From Cristatella mucedo (lineage: Eukaryota > Bryozoa > Phylactolaemata > Cristatellidae), in assembly GCA_009760855.2 (NCBI GenBank), contig WPIO01000005.1, positions 7,016,001 to 7,080,000 on the forward strand: DNA of 64,000 nucleotides. The letters are read 5' to 3'. Within the stretch, counting starts at the first letter, position 1. Every line of letters begins with the position of its first letter. The notes under the pieces were generated by a model that saw nothing but the letters and a program-made list of their open reading frames with translations, made no database searches and was not told where the DNA came from. The position numbers were made by a program, and so were the translations under genes. Shown piece after piece: positions 12,890 through 25,562 of this stretch.

Positions 12890-13600
12890 TTTCAGGTCAT
12901 CAGATCTTGCTAACAGTTTAAATCGAGATTTAGAGACACAGATTCACAATAAGCGCTCTGTTTCGGGATTATAGGGAACGTCTCAAAAATAATGACAAGG
13001 GTAGAGCCTCTTACTAGTTATTTCATATTTTCTCTGCAGCAGTGAGCACAATCGACCGCTAAATACCTCCGGGGCTCGCATCTCGACTCGCTCAGGTACA
13101 GCCGGCACCGTGCTGAAATAGTTCAAATCCTACCTCAGCGTGAGAGAGAATGGCAGGATTTATATGGCTGTCGCTCATCTAGGGACAGTAAATGCTACCT
13201 TCGGAATTCGGTCTCACTGGCTCCTCTTGTCACTCTCTCTACTCTCCCTTCCTTCATTTGCATTCCAATGACACTGATTTCTGTTGAGCTAGTTTTTACG
13301 ACATTCAACATGCGGATTGACACTCACTTCTATAAGCTTGATAGCAATAAGACATACCAAATATTTATGTGCTAGTTTCACATTAAAGTTAAAAAGACCT
13401 CACTCAATACCCCGGTTCATCTAGCATGAGTGAAGTCAAGTCTGACTGTAATCTGGCCAGCAAAATACTAATTTCAGGTGAACACATTGCTTTCACTGTG
13501 AAGCTGGCCAGCTTTCAGCTGAGAAACATTTCCAAAATTCAGGAGCAGCTTAGGAAAGTGTAAGAAAAACTGGTTCGTACACTCACCTAAGACGCATTAT
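12890..13600. other. No recognised feature
   Basis: Unique sequence between the pogo-like element and a LINE-B copy. I see no supported gene. Confidence 0.3.
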
Positions 13601-13619
13601 ATGATATTGTGTCTATAGG

Positions 13620-14156
13620 ATAGTGCATCTAGATTACTGCAGCCTGCTTTATTCTGGACTCCCGGCCTGTGCCTGATTTCAGAGATACTACCCCATCAGG
13701 CAAAGCATCGTACCACTCGCTTTTCGGAATCCAACAGTCTAGAAATACCTCGTACAAACCTTAAATCCTTTGGAGACCGTGCATTTAGCTCGTATGCTCC
13801 CACAGCCTGGAACTCCCTCCCGACCTGCATCAGAACATCCCCTGACCTGACCACATTTAAAAGAAACTTAAAAACATACCTATTTAGGACAGCATTTAGT
13901 GGGTCCTTGTGATTCGTCCTCGATGTGCTTATGCGTGCTGACACTGTTCATGCTGCCACTAACCACATTTGCATGCTGACCCAGTGCATGTAACCCCTAA
14001 CCATGTTATTCATTTTGTTTGTTTTTCAAGCATGATTTTACTTACTATTCTATTGCGTATCACTTTGCAGCAAATGTAAAGCGCCTAGAAAGAGATTAAG
14101 TTCTCTGAGGGCGCTTTATCAAGTGCAATATTATTATTATTATTATTATTATTATT
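13620..14156 (+). mobile_element. LINE-B 3' end
   Basis: It contains the final part of the ORF, with an internal deletion between the LLSGLPAC-type region and the LPHQAKH-type region. The full 3' untranslated region, terminal hairpin and (ATT)n tail are present. Open reading on the opposite strand (13696-13944) is only its shadow. Confidence 0.85.
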
Positions 14157-14159
14157 GTG

Positions 14160-15290
14160 CAAGCGGCTGAAACTGGTGCTAAACTCAGTAGCTCGCCTGG
14201 CATGTTATTAGCGGCGTAATTACCACACCGCCTCTGTTCCACCTGAGATTATCTCCTACCTTCGAGGATCGAATCGACTTTAATGCTCCCTCCTGCCTAC
14301 CGGTAGCTTCAACCGCTTGAGCCAGCCTACCTCCTTCCCTGGTCAGTCTTCCGGATTTCCAGCTCTGGCAGTAACTAGCTCGCCGGCTACTAGACGTATT
14401 CGTATTTGTATTATACGTAGACGTTTCTCGAAATAAATTGAAGTATTTTGGAGGGCGAGCTTTTAGCTCATCTCCTTCGAAAATCTGGAACTAGCTTAGG
14501 TCACAACCTGGAATCAACTTACCCCATTTAATGGAAAATTCAGCAGATCGGCTATTCTGTCGTGAACACTGACTCTCTCAATAAAGATACGCCACAATTC
14601 AATCAGATGCCTACTAGTCGTGAGTCAATTGGCGTTACACAATTTCCGAAATTCAATTATTTTCAGCATAGTACCGATCTGAAATTAGCATTGGCTTTTT
14701 TCGCAAGGCTCCATAATTAATCGAGGTTTAGCCCGAGACTTTCCTGAATGTCTAATTTTGGAAGAGCACGGTGCAGATTTCTTGCACACACCCTGATCAA
14801 AGGCATGACTCAGGTACAGTGCTCACATATAAAAACACAATCAACACGACTATGAAAGCAAGACTGTTAAGGGTCTTCAACAGTTGCCGAAGATTACTGA
14901 CGCTAAATGTTACGAACGCACTGAAGCGGCTTTTGCGCCTAAGGCGTTAGGCTACCAATACAGCGCTCTTGGCGGTGTTAGTAAAAATAAAAGTAAAAGT
15001 ACAAAAAAGTAAAAGTAAAAGTAGCACAAAGTACACCGGAAGCGTTGGCACATCGTCGCTTGGCTTGTGGGTCGTAGATGTTGTTTCGATACGCACAGGT
15101 ACCCCGATGGTAGAATGACGAAGCAGGAATCAGGCGCGCCCGTGTCCTGATGATAACAAAGCCACGCCATTAGCGTCGAGAATTATATTCTTTGGCCAGA
15201 GAGGCACAAGTTTCTAGAGGCAGCAGTGTGTTAGTTTGTGTTAGTGTGGCAGCAGTGGGTTACTACTGAACCGCCTGACGTGCAAAAGTA
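14160..15290. other. No recognised gene
   Basis: Unique sequence. Near 14985-15025 there is a short run of AAAAGTA-type units. No supported exon. Confidence 0.3.
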
Positions 15291-15295
15291 CAAGT

Positions 15296-15445
15296 ATAAA
15301 GAAAATATAATTCATTTGTATAGCGCCCCAAGAGAACTTAATCTCTATTCAGGCGTTTTACATATGCCTCGGGGCTCGAGCCCACGACCTCAGCCAGATC
15401 TTGGCCGGGGCGAGCGCCTTGACCGCTGGACCAAACCAGCTCGGC
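15296..15445 (-). mobile_element. SINE-B copy
   Basis: Minus-strand tRNA-headed SINE. The B-box-like GGGCTCGAGCCCCG is at about 15370-15385 and an A-box-like segment lies near 15425-15440. The tail is the LINE-B-type hairpin with AGAGATTAAGTTCTCTTGGG. It matches 55785-55925. Confidence 0.75.
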
Positions 15446-15587
15446 AACTATCACTTTAGATTGCTAGCTATACTTAACAAATACTAGACTACGACACCCG
15501 ATCATATGGGCTTCAATTCGCCCTAAACAAGCTATGCTTGCTAAAATTGTGTATTTTGCCACTACCCATTTGATCATGCTTCATTTA

Positions 15588-15656
15588 CATCTATATGTAA
15601 AGTGCCTAGAAATTGATCAGATAGAATAGTACAAATGTATGATTATTATTATTTAA
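15588..15656 (+). mobile_element. LINE-B-type 3' tail fragment
   Basis: A diverged hairpin (GTAAAGTGCCTAGAAATTGAT) followed by ACAAATGTATGATT and (ATT)n. It is too short to say whether it came from LINE-B or SINE-B. Confidence 0.5.
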
Positions 15657-16214
15657 TTAGGAATCGCTAATAATCTCGTGGACCTTCATAATCAAGATAG
15701 CGTAGCATGACAGCACTTCAATACTACCTTCGTGAATTATTACATTGAGGATCCAATTTTGAAAATTCAAAAGCAAATGAATTCAATTAATTGGTTGAAC
15801 CCTTTGGCAGTTAATCCCACTTGGTTCTTAATTCTTGGGAGTCTTAGTACTGTTGCCTTACTCAATGGCTTCAAAGCTTTCATAGACAGCCTTTTGAAAG
15901 ACAAAGCTTTGAAGTTAGAACCGAATGAAATAATATCGCCTCCTGATTTGATGACGTTCAAAAAAAGCTAACAAATCGTTTCGGTTCCACGTAGCCTTAG
16001 CTTTGTCCGAGTGAATCGTTCTTTTTTGAGGGTCGTGAGTTGCAAAGCAATGCAAGTCGTGACAGGGGCATCGGGAGACGAGCTTTTGTGTAGCTCCCCT
16101 GTGGATTCGTCGTTTTACTGGGTGATTTGCTTACCTGTGCATGGTTGAGTGCGTATTAGTAACTCGGGATTCTACTGGCCGGTGGCCGTGGGTGTCTTCT
16201 TTAGTGCTTTTGCA

Positions 16215-16312
16215 TGTTTGCCTAAGCATGATGCTTTGCATGGTTGCCTCGGCATGATGCTTTGCATGCTTGTCTAAGCATGATGCTTTGCATGCTTGCC
16301 TAAGCAGGATAC
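16215..16312. repeat. Tandem repeat, period about 26-27 bases
   Basis: Nearly four imperfect copies of a unit containing TGCCTAAGCATGATGCTTTG. The flanking sequence from 16129 is related to 21705-21860, where the repeat is not expanded. Confidence 0.8.
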
Positions 16313-16868
16313 CGTGCTTCTCATAAACTATTTTCTATTACCTCTCTTGCAGCAGAGAACCTCAATACAGCTTAGGTTCTCTTAGTGCGCCTTATCTCAG
16401 ACTTACTTGTATTATTATTTTTATTATTGCTTGTAAGCTTTTGGATGGTAGTAAAGACAATCCTCTAAGCGAGTAAAAATGTTTCGCTAGCTATTGGCAT
16501 GTCTCTTAAGATCAATTTTTTCATTCCTAATAAATAGACCTTATGCTGAGCTCTTTGGTTGTCTATCGGTACCCAGTATGAAAGAAGTGTGCCGGGTGAG
16601 CATGTCTGAACTAGCCTCTATAAGGCAGGCATGGTCGCCAAATGCGCTTTGTGACATTCTCTTGTTTTTCTCTCAATGTAAGCGCAAGGAAAGTCTAGAA
16701 ACTGCTAAAACGTCCGTCAAAGATCATCTGATTGCTGTCACCAAAAAAAAATGTGGTTTTTCGAGACCATTGCTAGTCAGAAAACATCTGAGGGGAAATC
16801 TGCTGGCAGATCACAATCATCGTTTTTCTAAGGGACGTAGAACAAATTATAAAAAGCTTATTGAAGGC

Positions 16869-16904
<36 letters not shown>

Positions 16905-17030
16905 TTATTTATTTGCTATAGAAAAATAAATTTGCCGTGTCAATCAGAAAAAGATGCTGCATTAGGTGCCTAGAGTGGTACTAAATATGGCCTCCAGTTT
17001 AAATAGAAAAGTTTCACTGATTTAAAAAGC
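16313..17030 (+). other. Open frame of unknown status, then (AT)n
   Basis: 16494-16973 is open on the + strand for 159 codons, but its last third reads through the (AT)n run at 16871-16900. The first ~120 codons have plausible composition (for example SMKEVCRVSMSELASIRQAW) but no domain I recognise and no clear splice borders. It could be an exon, an old transposon piece or chance. Confidence 0.2.
16871..16900. repeat. (AT)n microsatellite
   Basis: A pure AT run of about 30 bases followed by TTTA units. Confidence 0.95.
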
Positions 17031-17036
17031 ACACGA

Positions 17037-17160
17037 ATATAGCGATATAAAAGCCTTACAAGCTATCACCATCACAAAAGGTTGGCGATAAAGGAATCCT
17101 GGAAGCAGAAATTACACACAACGTGGGTGTTGAAGTGCGATCACCTTACCCAGGGGCTTC
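17037..17160 (-). mobile_element. Degenerate SINE-A
   Basis: It matches the SINE-A body in order (TATAGCGA, AAGCC-TTA, GCTATCACC) and a weak tRNA-like head on the minus strand, with many differences. Confidence 0.4.
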
Positions 17161-17209
17161 AGTCTCTATGTGAAATAAACTCAGTGGTACTATCCATTTT
17201 TAGTCTCAT

Positions 17210-17451
17210 CAATGGTACTAACCACAATTTTTAGCATAAGACCTAATAATACGCAAGTGACCTAATCTTAAGGCACTGAAGAGCGTCTGATCTTCTAACT
17301 TTATGCTGAAGCTAGGAAAGATCATTGCTGCTATCTTGGTTTTACCAACGTGAGGCTTTATGACGTTAGCTGCCTTGCAAGTTAGTACGTCGTCAATGCA
17401 TGCTTCTGAGGTACTACATGAAGAGGTAGAAAAGAGTAGCCGAGATCTAAG
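17210..17451 (-). mobile_element. LINE-B, downstream half of an interrupted copy
   Basis: The minus-strand frame contains ACIDDVLTCKAANVIK and KIAAMIFPSFSIKL. These align with the LINE-B region just after the YADD box as read at 24.4 and 37.3 kb. It continues the copy at 17944-18960, split by the LINE-A insertion. Confidence 0.7.
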
Positions 17452-17456
17452 CATAG

Positions 17457-17938
17457 ATATTCTTACGCTGACCCACAAGGCCCGCCACGGCTTGGCTCCT
17501 TCATACCTAGCTGAACTGCTGCATCAGTTTCAGCCTGTTCGCGCCCTCAGGTCCTGTGTGGACAATAAATTAGCTGTCCCATTCCTCCGCTTAAAGACAG
17601 TTGGCGACAGAAGCTTTAGCTCTGCAGGTCCTAGACTGTGGAACTCGCTTCCACAATTCTTACGCAACGACATCTACTCTCCAACTGCCGACTATGGCAC
17701 ATCTTTTTCAGCGGTCCTGAACTGCTACTTCTATGCCACTCACTACCTCAACTGCTCTCCTGATTCTGCTATGCTTCCCACTTTCTCTTTGTTGCGTGAG
17801 ACGAAGTCTGTTGGCTACCGAATGCGTACCGAAAGCCGCTTAGGCTGTGAGTGCGCTATACAAAACTCTCCTGCGTAACACCCACATGGTCTTTATGGCT
17901 TTGTGGAGTTACTGACGGAGATACATTACATTACATTA
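17457..17938 (+). mobile_element. LINE-A 3' end inserted in LINE-B
   Basis: It carries the C-terminal LINE-A coding part (ILTLTHKARHGLAPSY, then PRLWNSLPQFLRNDI) in one open frame to 17878, then the 3' end with TACAT repeats. It is flanked by the 5-bp direct repeat CATAG at 17452-17456 and 17939-17943, taken as the target duplication. Confidence 0.85.
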
Positions 17939-17943
17939 CATAG

Positions 17944-18960
<1,017 letters not shown>

Positions 18961-18969
18961 TGCTCGGGA

Positions 18970-19860
18970 GCGCTTCAAAGATGGCTGACAGTGAAAGTTA
19001 GCATGTTCGGGTAAATTTGTGACGACGGTTTTGAAATTGACCCTTTAATCCATTCGGAATCTGTACGTACGGGAAAAACAATGGCCCTGACAGTCTTCTT
19101 GTGCAGTTTAGAATATTCGTCCAAGCACGATGCTATTACAATCGAGTTGTAGTGAGTCTTTCAATAAAGACACCTGCCACAAGCGCAGCGGAATTCACGA
19201 TGTCAGCAATTACAGTCAAATTGAAAAAAGCGTGTTGAGCCGTTGCCTCGATGTATGGCTGGAGAGTCACAGATGCGGCCTCGGTACATGCGGGTATGCA
19301 AACTTTAGTAGAGCACGGCAACGGTAAAGAGAGCTTAAAAGCTTAAAACAAGAGATACATTTTCTATTAATTTTGACAAGTCTATTCCATTTACACAGGG
19401 AGATGTGCGTTTACAGCACCAGCCATATCTTAGCATGTATTCCGAAGCCCAAAGTACAACGTTGTGACTCAAAGCCCGGTGTACAAACCTCTGGCTTAAA
19501 TGCCACTGTATAACTCTGACTCGGAGCACAGAACACAGCTTACTGATGATCTCTCAAACTGAGATTCTCATGCCATCTAAAATCTGATTGTTATATTTTT
19601 GGCTATCAACCTTTACAAATCGGGGGCCGGAATCTATTCTACATACTGCGATAATATAGCAACCGCTTTGGCAGGGACGCATTTTAATACCTTACTTGAA
19701 CTTTTTTGGCGATTGCTTCTCTTGCAACGAGTTGCAAGGTGCCTGCATAGAGTTCTCCTCTTAGGAAGTTATGTATAAGAATTCGTTGTTATTTAGGCAT
19801 CGATACATTTACAATTTAAAAAAATTATAGCATATACTTTTTGAGAGTGCTCTCCATCAT
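18970..19860. other. No recognised feature
   Basis: Unique sequence. Short open frames on both strands (60-65 codons) lack support. Confidence 0.3.
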
Positions 19861-19861
19861 A

Positions 19862-20550
19862 TAATAATAATAATAATGCATTTGCCAAAGCACCCACAGA
19901 GAACTCAATTTCTTTCCAGGCGCTTTGAATTTGCCGCAAATCAAATGATCGAATGGTGAGTGGTATCATGCTTAATAAACAACATGAATAACATGGTTAG
20001 GGGTGACATTTACATGGTCAGCATGCAAGTGTAGTTAGTGGCAGCACGCACAATGTCAGCACCCATTAGCACATTAACGACGAACCACAGGGACTCACTA
20101 AATGCTGCCATAAATAGGTGCGTTTTAAGTTCTTTTTAAATGCGGTAAAGTCGGGGGATGTCGCAACGGGAGTCGGGAGGGAGTTCCAAGGCTGTGGGAG
20201 CATACGAACTAAATGCACGGTCTCCAAAGGATTTGTATGAGGTTTGTATGAGGTATATGTAAACAGTTAGATTCCGAAAAGCGAGTGGTGCGATAGTTGA
20301 CCTGGAGGGTGAGTAGATCTGATAAGTAGGCTGAAGCCAAAGAATGAAGGGACTAAAAGTGAGTGACAAAACCTTGAAATCGATGCGTTGCTTGACTGGA
20401 AGCTAGTGCAGGTCGGCGAGAAGTGGTGTGATGTGGCACCTGCAACGCTAACGTCAGACAAGCCTAGCTGCAGGGCTTTGCACCAGCTGTAAGCGCCTGA
20501 TTGCACATGCTGGTGGGCCGGCAAGCAGTGAGTTACGGAAGTCAAGACGT
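19862..20550 (-). mobile_element. LINE-B 3' end
   Basis: A minus-strand copy starting with (AAT)n on the + strand, with hairpin, 3' untranslated region and about 130 decayed codons of the ORF C-terminus. It is truncated near 20550. Confidence 0.85.
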
Positions 20551-20554
20551 AATA

Positions 20555-21040
20555 TGGGACATTTACAGACTTTTCAGACGGTTAATGGTAATGCTAATGG
20601 ACGGTCAATTGACGTTTAATGGTTGAATGGAGCCGCACGCTTTCATTAAGGCACCTGCACTTAATTCTTAGGCATGGGCAAAATTGATTGCTTTCTTGCT
20701 TTGCTATCGTTCTTTTATGTTTTGGTATCCTCTGCACGACTGCATGTTTGAAGCTGCTGTTACTATATGCTAGCTTTGCTTAGAGTGATAACTATTCTGG
20801 AGTCGGTCTCGTTATAGTGAGGTTGAGTGCCAGGTACCTGTGTCGTATTTTGTGTCTAAGGCATAGGCCAGGCAGCCACAAGCATTCGTATCAGCCGCCA
20901 TCGTAGCACTAGGAAAAAGTTTAAGTGAAAGGCATTTTAATCAGCAAAAACTGTTTAACTATCTGAAAGTATTTCGCCATCTAAACAGTTTCTCATTTAG
21001 CTTGCCTAGGTATAACTGGCACAGTGCTAAACAGGGATAG
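20555..21040. other. No recognised feature
   Basis: Unique sequence between two LINE-B pieces. Confidence 0.3.
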
Positions 21041-21044
21041 GTCT

Positions 21045-21500
21045 TACTTTTGTGAGATACGTAAAATGCTCTCCATCTGACAGATTTAATCGCCAAACAT
21101 AATCTTGGATTACATTTCTTCACCGCTGACACCCAGTTTGAGTTAGCCTGTGTGCTTTCCAAGCATAGCTCCTCACCCGGCTACCTTTATTTTCCTACTG
21201 CCTGCACAGACGAAATTCGCGTTTGCGCGGCTACTAACTTCCTGAATGTTTACGATTTTAAGAATAACCTAACAGAAATGGGTGAACCTAGTGAGACTCG
21301 AAATATGAAAGATCTAACCCCGTTAGTAATCCGGGTGAACTATTCCAAAACGACTTATAACTGGATAAGCGCATTGCTTCCGCTATCAGGTTGGCTTACT
21401 ATCAGATACACAGAACTGCAAAAATCAGGCCCTGCTTAGACAAGAATAAGACTGCCAAATTAGTTCTCATGTTGATGAATTCGCATCCAGATTAATAAAA
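21045..21500 (+). mobile_element. LINE-B fragment downstream of the RT core
   Basis: It starts with a stretch equivalent to LADVIAKHNLGFHF plus a diverged YADD box and continues into ACTDEIRVCAATNFLN. These match the ACIDDIRTWMAANFLK-type block of other copies. The open frame 21152-21439 belongs to this decayed element and is not a host gene. Confidence 0.65.
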
Positions 21501-22422
21501 TTATTTTTCTTCAGATTTTCCTGAATCTTTAGAACCTTTTTTCTGAAATTGGTGTGCAAAACTCATCATTTTGTGTAATCTGTCTTCAACGGTTACCGGT
21601 CGCCATTCACTTCAATGGCTTTATATCGTATACGACTCAATTGACGCACCCGTTCCACTCCTCTGTCCCTTATTCCTATTACAATTGTCTTTTTTGTTTC
21701 AGTGTGGCTTGCATTCTTACCTGTGCATGATTCAATACACGTTACTACCGAGATGTACTACTAACCGGTGGCCACAATTGTCTTTTTGTGTGCTTTAGCA
21801 TTCTGGCCTAAGCAAAATATTAGCTTTCCTCAGAGCATGCTCTTCTAAGCACAAACCATTAATTTCAATAACCATTGCTTACTGGTTCTTGTAGCCAGTT
21901 AGAAAGCGACTGGCTAGAAATTTAGTTCTTTCTCAAAGTTAGTTTTGACATACACGCTCTATATTATTAATTTATTATTAATTTTTGGTTCCCAATTGTA
22001 GTGGTAGTTGTGCAATGTTTTCAATTCAAAGAAATGAGGCAGTTTTAGTTTTTATTGGTTTCGTTCGTACTACGCTGAGTAGTTTATGTATTGGCGTATA
22101 AACAGACTTGAGATAGAGATAATTAAGAGGAAAGATTGTATAACCTGCGGCAGAATATCAAGGGTAAAAGAAGTCCGGAAATGAAGCCGATCCCGCTGAA
22201 GTGGACTGATAGTAATGGAAGCGGAATCAGACTCTTGGTATCGAACAAGCACAGTAATCACTTCTTTGCAACATTATGTTTGGTATTGATTTTGCATTAT
22301 TCTGCTTGGTTCTAATTCAACGTGTACTGTCCGACAGCAAGCTAAAGTGAAATTCAGTGCAATTCATTAGTCAATCTTTTTTTTATAAAAAGACAATCTT
22401 TCAAGCGTGTTATTTTTTAAAG
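21500..22422. other. Unique sequence upstream of the first seen Ig exon
   Basis: No coding exon was recognised. 21705-21860 is related to 16129-16312. The last ~45 bases form a T-rich tract leading to the acceptor AG at 22421-22422. Confidence 0.4.
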
Positions 22423-22749
22423 GTCGCGTCGATGGTGAGAGCCTGGTTCTGCTTGTCGATGGACGAGCGTTGAACAATCAGCAGGAGACTCAAATTTTTA
22501 CTAAGCCGCCAGGCACGGAAAAAATGAAAATGCTGACTTGCGATCTCGAGTTTAGTCCAGGAGTTTCAAGGAATGTCTTAGCCTTGAAGAAAGACATGGA
22601 GGGTATTGGGTCAGACCAAAGTGCAGTGAATTTCATTGCGGCGACAGAGAGTGGCCTGACGCCAAGATTTGCGGCAAGGAGCGACAAGTACAGGTTTTCA
22701 TTTAACGTGGTCTCACCAACACAGGTCCGACTAAGTGTTTTCATAGACG
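22423..22749 (+). CDS. Ig-superfamily receptor, exon for first part of the V-like domain
   Basis: This 327-base exon carries strands A to E of an immunoglobulin-type domain. The acceptor is a T-rich tract ending TTTTTTAAAG and the donor is GACG/GTAAGT. Both borders are phase 1, typical of secreted and receptor Ig exons. Counting from the first residue, KMLTCDLEF puts the B-strand cysteine near residue 40. NVLALKKD stands where the C strand usually has a Trp, which is absent here. RFSFNVVSPTQVRLSVFID near the end resembles D/E strands. The partner cysteine is in the next exon, about 81 residues on, a V-set-like spacing. The upstream exon, expected to encode a signal peptide and end in phase 1, was not identified. 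The role is inferred as cell-surface recognition or adhesion; the ligand is unknown. Confidence 0.7.
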
Positions 22750-24469
22750 GTAAGTGACATCGCATACTCTTGTAAAGATTTCCGTCGTATTTGCATGGGG
22801 AGACTTGAGATCGTCTGAGAGCTACTTGAGAATGGACTTCTATTTGTAGTAAGACTGGGACTGGAGACTGGCCTGCAGTCCATCACTTATACCTTTGATT
22901 GATTCGCCGTTTCTAGCTACGTAAGACGTTGAACCTGACATATCAGAATCGTCACTGTTTGGGACAAAATTCGATCTTTCCTATTACCCTATGAAATGAT
23001 GCCCAGATAGCCGTGCTGGTCGATAATAAGAATCGTTATTTTTTATATTCTTTCCTATCATTGAATGTCAATTTATGAGAATATAGCTCGTATGTGGGTT
23101 TTTGAAACAGCGGTAGTGTTTAGTACAAAAGAATGAGAGTGTACAATTTCTACAGCCTTCAACAATGTGAAGGCTTATTCCGCAAGCTAAAAAGCAAAAT
23201 ATTTTGGTTTTGTTTACTCTTAAACTTTCGCTCATAAATTAATTTTAATGACAGGAGTTAGCATTAATCTAGTACGATATTGCTGTGTTTACTCAGTCTA
23301 TCAAGGGTCGGAGTTTAGCCTGAACTGCACAGCCAATCAGGTGCTAATAGAATATACTACGGCAGAGACGAATAATTGCTAACAATTTTCAGTTCTTTTC
23401 CCGCTAACTTTGAAATATTTAATTTTAGGCTGTACCAAAAAATTGACTGCTTACAAAAATATATAAAATTTTTTACAAAATAGATTGAGAGTGCTAAAAC
23501 CAAGCAAAGTGACCAAACAGAAATTAAGCACAGGTTGATCAATAATTAAGAATGATTATCCTAGCAAGTGATATGTTTTCAACCCCAAGATATTTCCTAT
23601 ATGTGTCACTCAAGCCTTTCCGTAGTCATCACTAAGTTACGTTAATTTACAGTAGAGCTACAGATATTAAAGTTGGCTAAGATTGGTAAAATAATATATT
23701 TACCGTGTATTTGGAGCGACTTCACCTACAAGGGACCGATTGCAGAATTCATACAATTAATACCATTCTAGTTTTAGTTGCTGCAACTTGCAAAATAAAG
23801 AAACTATACAAAAAATGTGGAACTGAATAGCCTTGCTTATGCAGCGTCAGAAAAGCCTCAATACTACGGTTTCTTCGGCTTCCAGGACGCCATAAACTGC
23901 CTAAAAATGTAGAGATGGAATCCTCGACCCATTTTGTGCCGAGTGAGCACGTAACTAAGGAGCTATAACTTGGTTCTATGTTGCTTTATTAGCTATTCCA
24001 GCGGCGATGTGTAAGTATGCTGAAACCTAAACTAAAAGAATTGTTCGGAAGCCTTGTAATTACCATAGGGTTAGAACGACAAAATAATTTAAGAAGGAAC
24101 TCGGAGTCGGATCCTTCAGCAATGCTATTGCTAATGTGGACAGCCTTATAAACTTTTTCGTTCCAGACACGTGTACCCTTTTAATTGATGCTTATCCGTT
24201 TTTTAAGTGAGTTTCTGTGCGACATGCCCTGCGTAAAAGTCTATTAGGTTAATTTAGGAAAGCTTTAATTTTGGAAAATATACCCTCGTGACGCTACGAA
24301 GCTCAAAAATGCAATTGTTCTACGGCCAAACGAAATAACTTGACAGGCTAACTCATTCTGACTACCATAAAGAAAGTACTTGCAGACCGTGTATTATGCT
24401 AAGTTTTATTGCTACTATCCATAAATCTAAAATCATTTTGAGGAAAAAGACTTCCTACTCTAGAGAAGT
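22750..24469. other. Intron of the Ig receptor gene, unique part
   Basis: AT-rich sequence after the GTAAGT donor. No further exon or recognised repeat was found here. The remainder of this intron is a LINE-B copy. Confidence 0.5.
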
Positions 24470-25440
24470 CAGTGAAACCAACTTGTTAGACAATAAATTG
24501 CTTTGTGCTATTTCAATAGTTAAGGGCAAACCAACTGTGATTCAGAAATCTGAAAACTTAACGCTCGAGATCGGCTCTGCCAGAATATTTCCTGTTGAAT
24601 CTGCATGAAGTCTAGGTGTCCTATACCAAAGTAACCTTTAATTGGAAGACAGCATCGGTTCCACAATCGTGCGTGCCTACTTTCAGCTACAAAATATTGC
24701 TAAAATTCTGGTTTTTTTAGACAGACATTTCACATCTAAATTGGTCCATGCATTTGTGACATCTAGTCTTGGCTTCTGTAACTCACTGCTTGCTGTTCTA
24801 CCGGCCTGTGCAATCAGGCGCTTAAAGCTAGTGCAAAAATAATGTGCAGCTAGGTTCATCTGTCGTGAGCGTCACAGTTGCTACATCACACCACTTCTTG
24901 CCGATCTGCACTAATTCCCAATCAAGTAGTGCATCGAATTCAAGGTTCGGTCACTCACTTTTAGGTCTCTTTATTCGATGGCTCCAGCACACCTATCAGA
25001 TCCAGTCCCCACCAGGCTAAGTATCGTACTTGCCTTTTTGAATCTAATAGTTTGTTTATACCTCGTGCGAATCTCAAATCCTTTGGAGACCGTGCCTTTA
25101 GTCCGTATTATCCTAAGCTTGGAACTCACTTCCGACTGCTGTCACGACATCTTCTGACTTGACCACATTTAAAGGGAAGCTAAAACGCATCTATTTATCA
25201 CAGCATTTAGAAAGTCCATGTAAATAATTCTTACCAGCTTATGCGTACCGACACTGTGCATGCTGCCACTAACATGTTGTCTGCTGACCCTATGCATGTC
25301 ACCTCTAAACAGGTTATGCTAGTTGTCATTGAGCGTGCTACCTCTAGCCATGCAATCATGGTTCCTTTGCAGTAAATGTGAAGTGCTTAGATAGAGATTA
25401 AGTTCTCAGAGGGTGCAATACAAATGTATTATTATTATGA
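24470..25440 (+). mobile_element. LINE-B in the Ig gene intron
   Basis: A 5'-truncated + strand copy from the region after the RT box (SVTQKSENL-like block) through the C-terminal ORF, 3' untranslated region, hairpin and (ATT)n tail. Its tail ends only about 18 bases before the Ig exon at 25458, so it supplies nearly all the sequence just upstream of that acceptor. Confidence 0.8.
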
Positions 25441-25457
25441 TATTTCTGTATTTTCAG

Positions 25458-25562
25458 TTGCTAAGCCTGAAGATGCAGGACGATTCTATTGTCATGTCGA
25501 ACTCCGCAGTACTACCAGTACTTATAAGTTAGACAGTGACCGGAAAGAGATAACAATACCAG
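25458..25562 (+). CDS. Ig-superfamily receptor, exon with the F and G strands
   Basis: This 105-base exon completes the Ig domain. The acceptor is TTTCTGTATTTTCAG and the donor is CCAG/GTAAAA, again phase 1 at both ends. It encodes AKPEDAGRFYCHVEL, which carries the hallmark D-x-G-x-[YF]-x-C pattern of Ig F strands. A G-strand-like DRKEITIPG then leads toward the stalk. Splitting a V-like domain by an intron just before the F strand is unusual for vertebrate V domains but known in other Ig families. Joining it in frame with 22423-22749 gives a continuous domain with two cysteines about 81 residues apart. Confidence 0.75.

Noticed and set aside
15732..15971. 79-codon + frame and its minus shadow
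   Set aside because: Both strands are open. The end (SPPDLMTFKKS) only hints at a LINE C-terminus, and the evidence is too weak to call either a gene or an element.
16215..16312. CRISPR-like array
   Set aside because: Units are directly adjoining with no spacers, in a eukaryotic context; it is a simple tandem repeat.
17360..17878. 172-codon frame as a host gene
   Set aside because: It is the C-terminal part of LINE-A, with its first codons in LINE-B flank; the target duplication confirms an insertion.
21152..21439. Frame upstream of the Ig exon as an extra Ig exon
   Set aside because: It aligns with the LINE-B post-RT block and has no Ig cysteine pattern.
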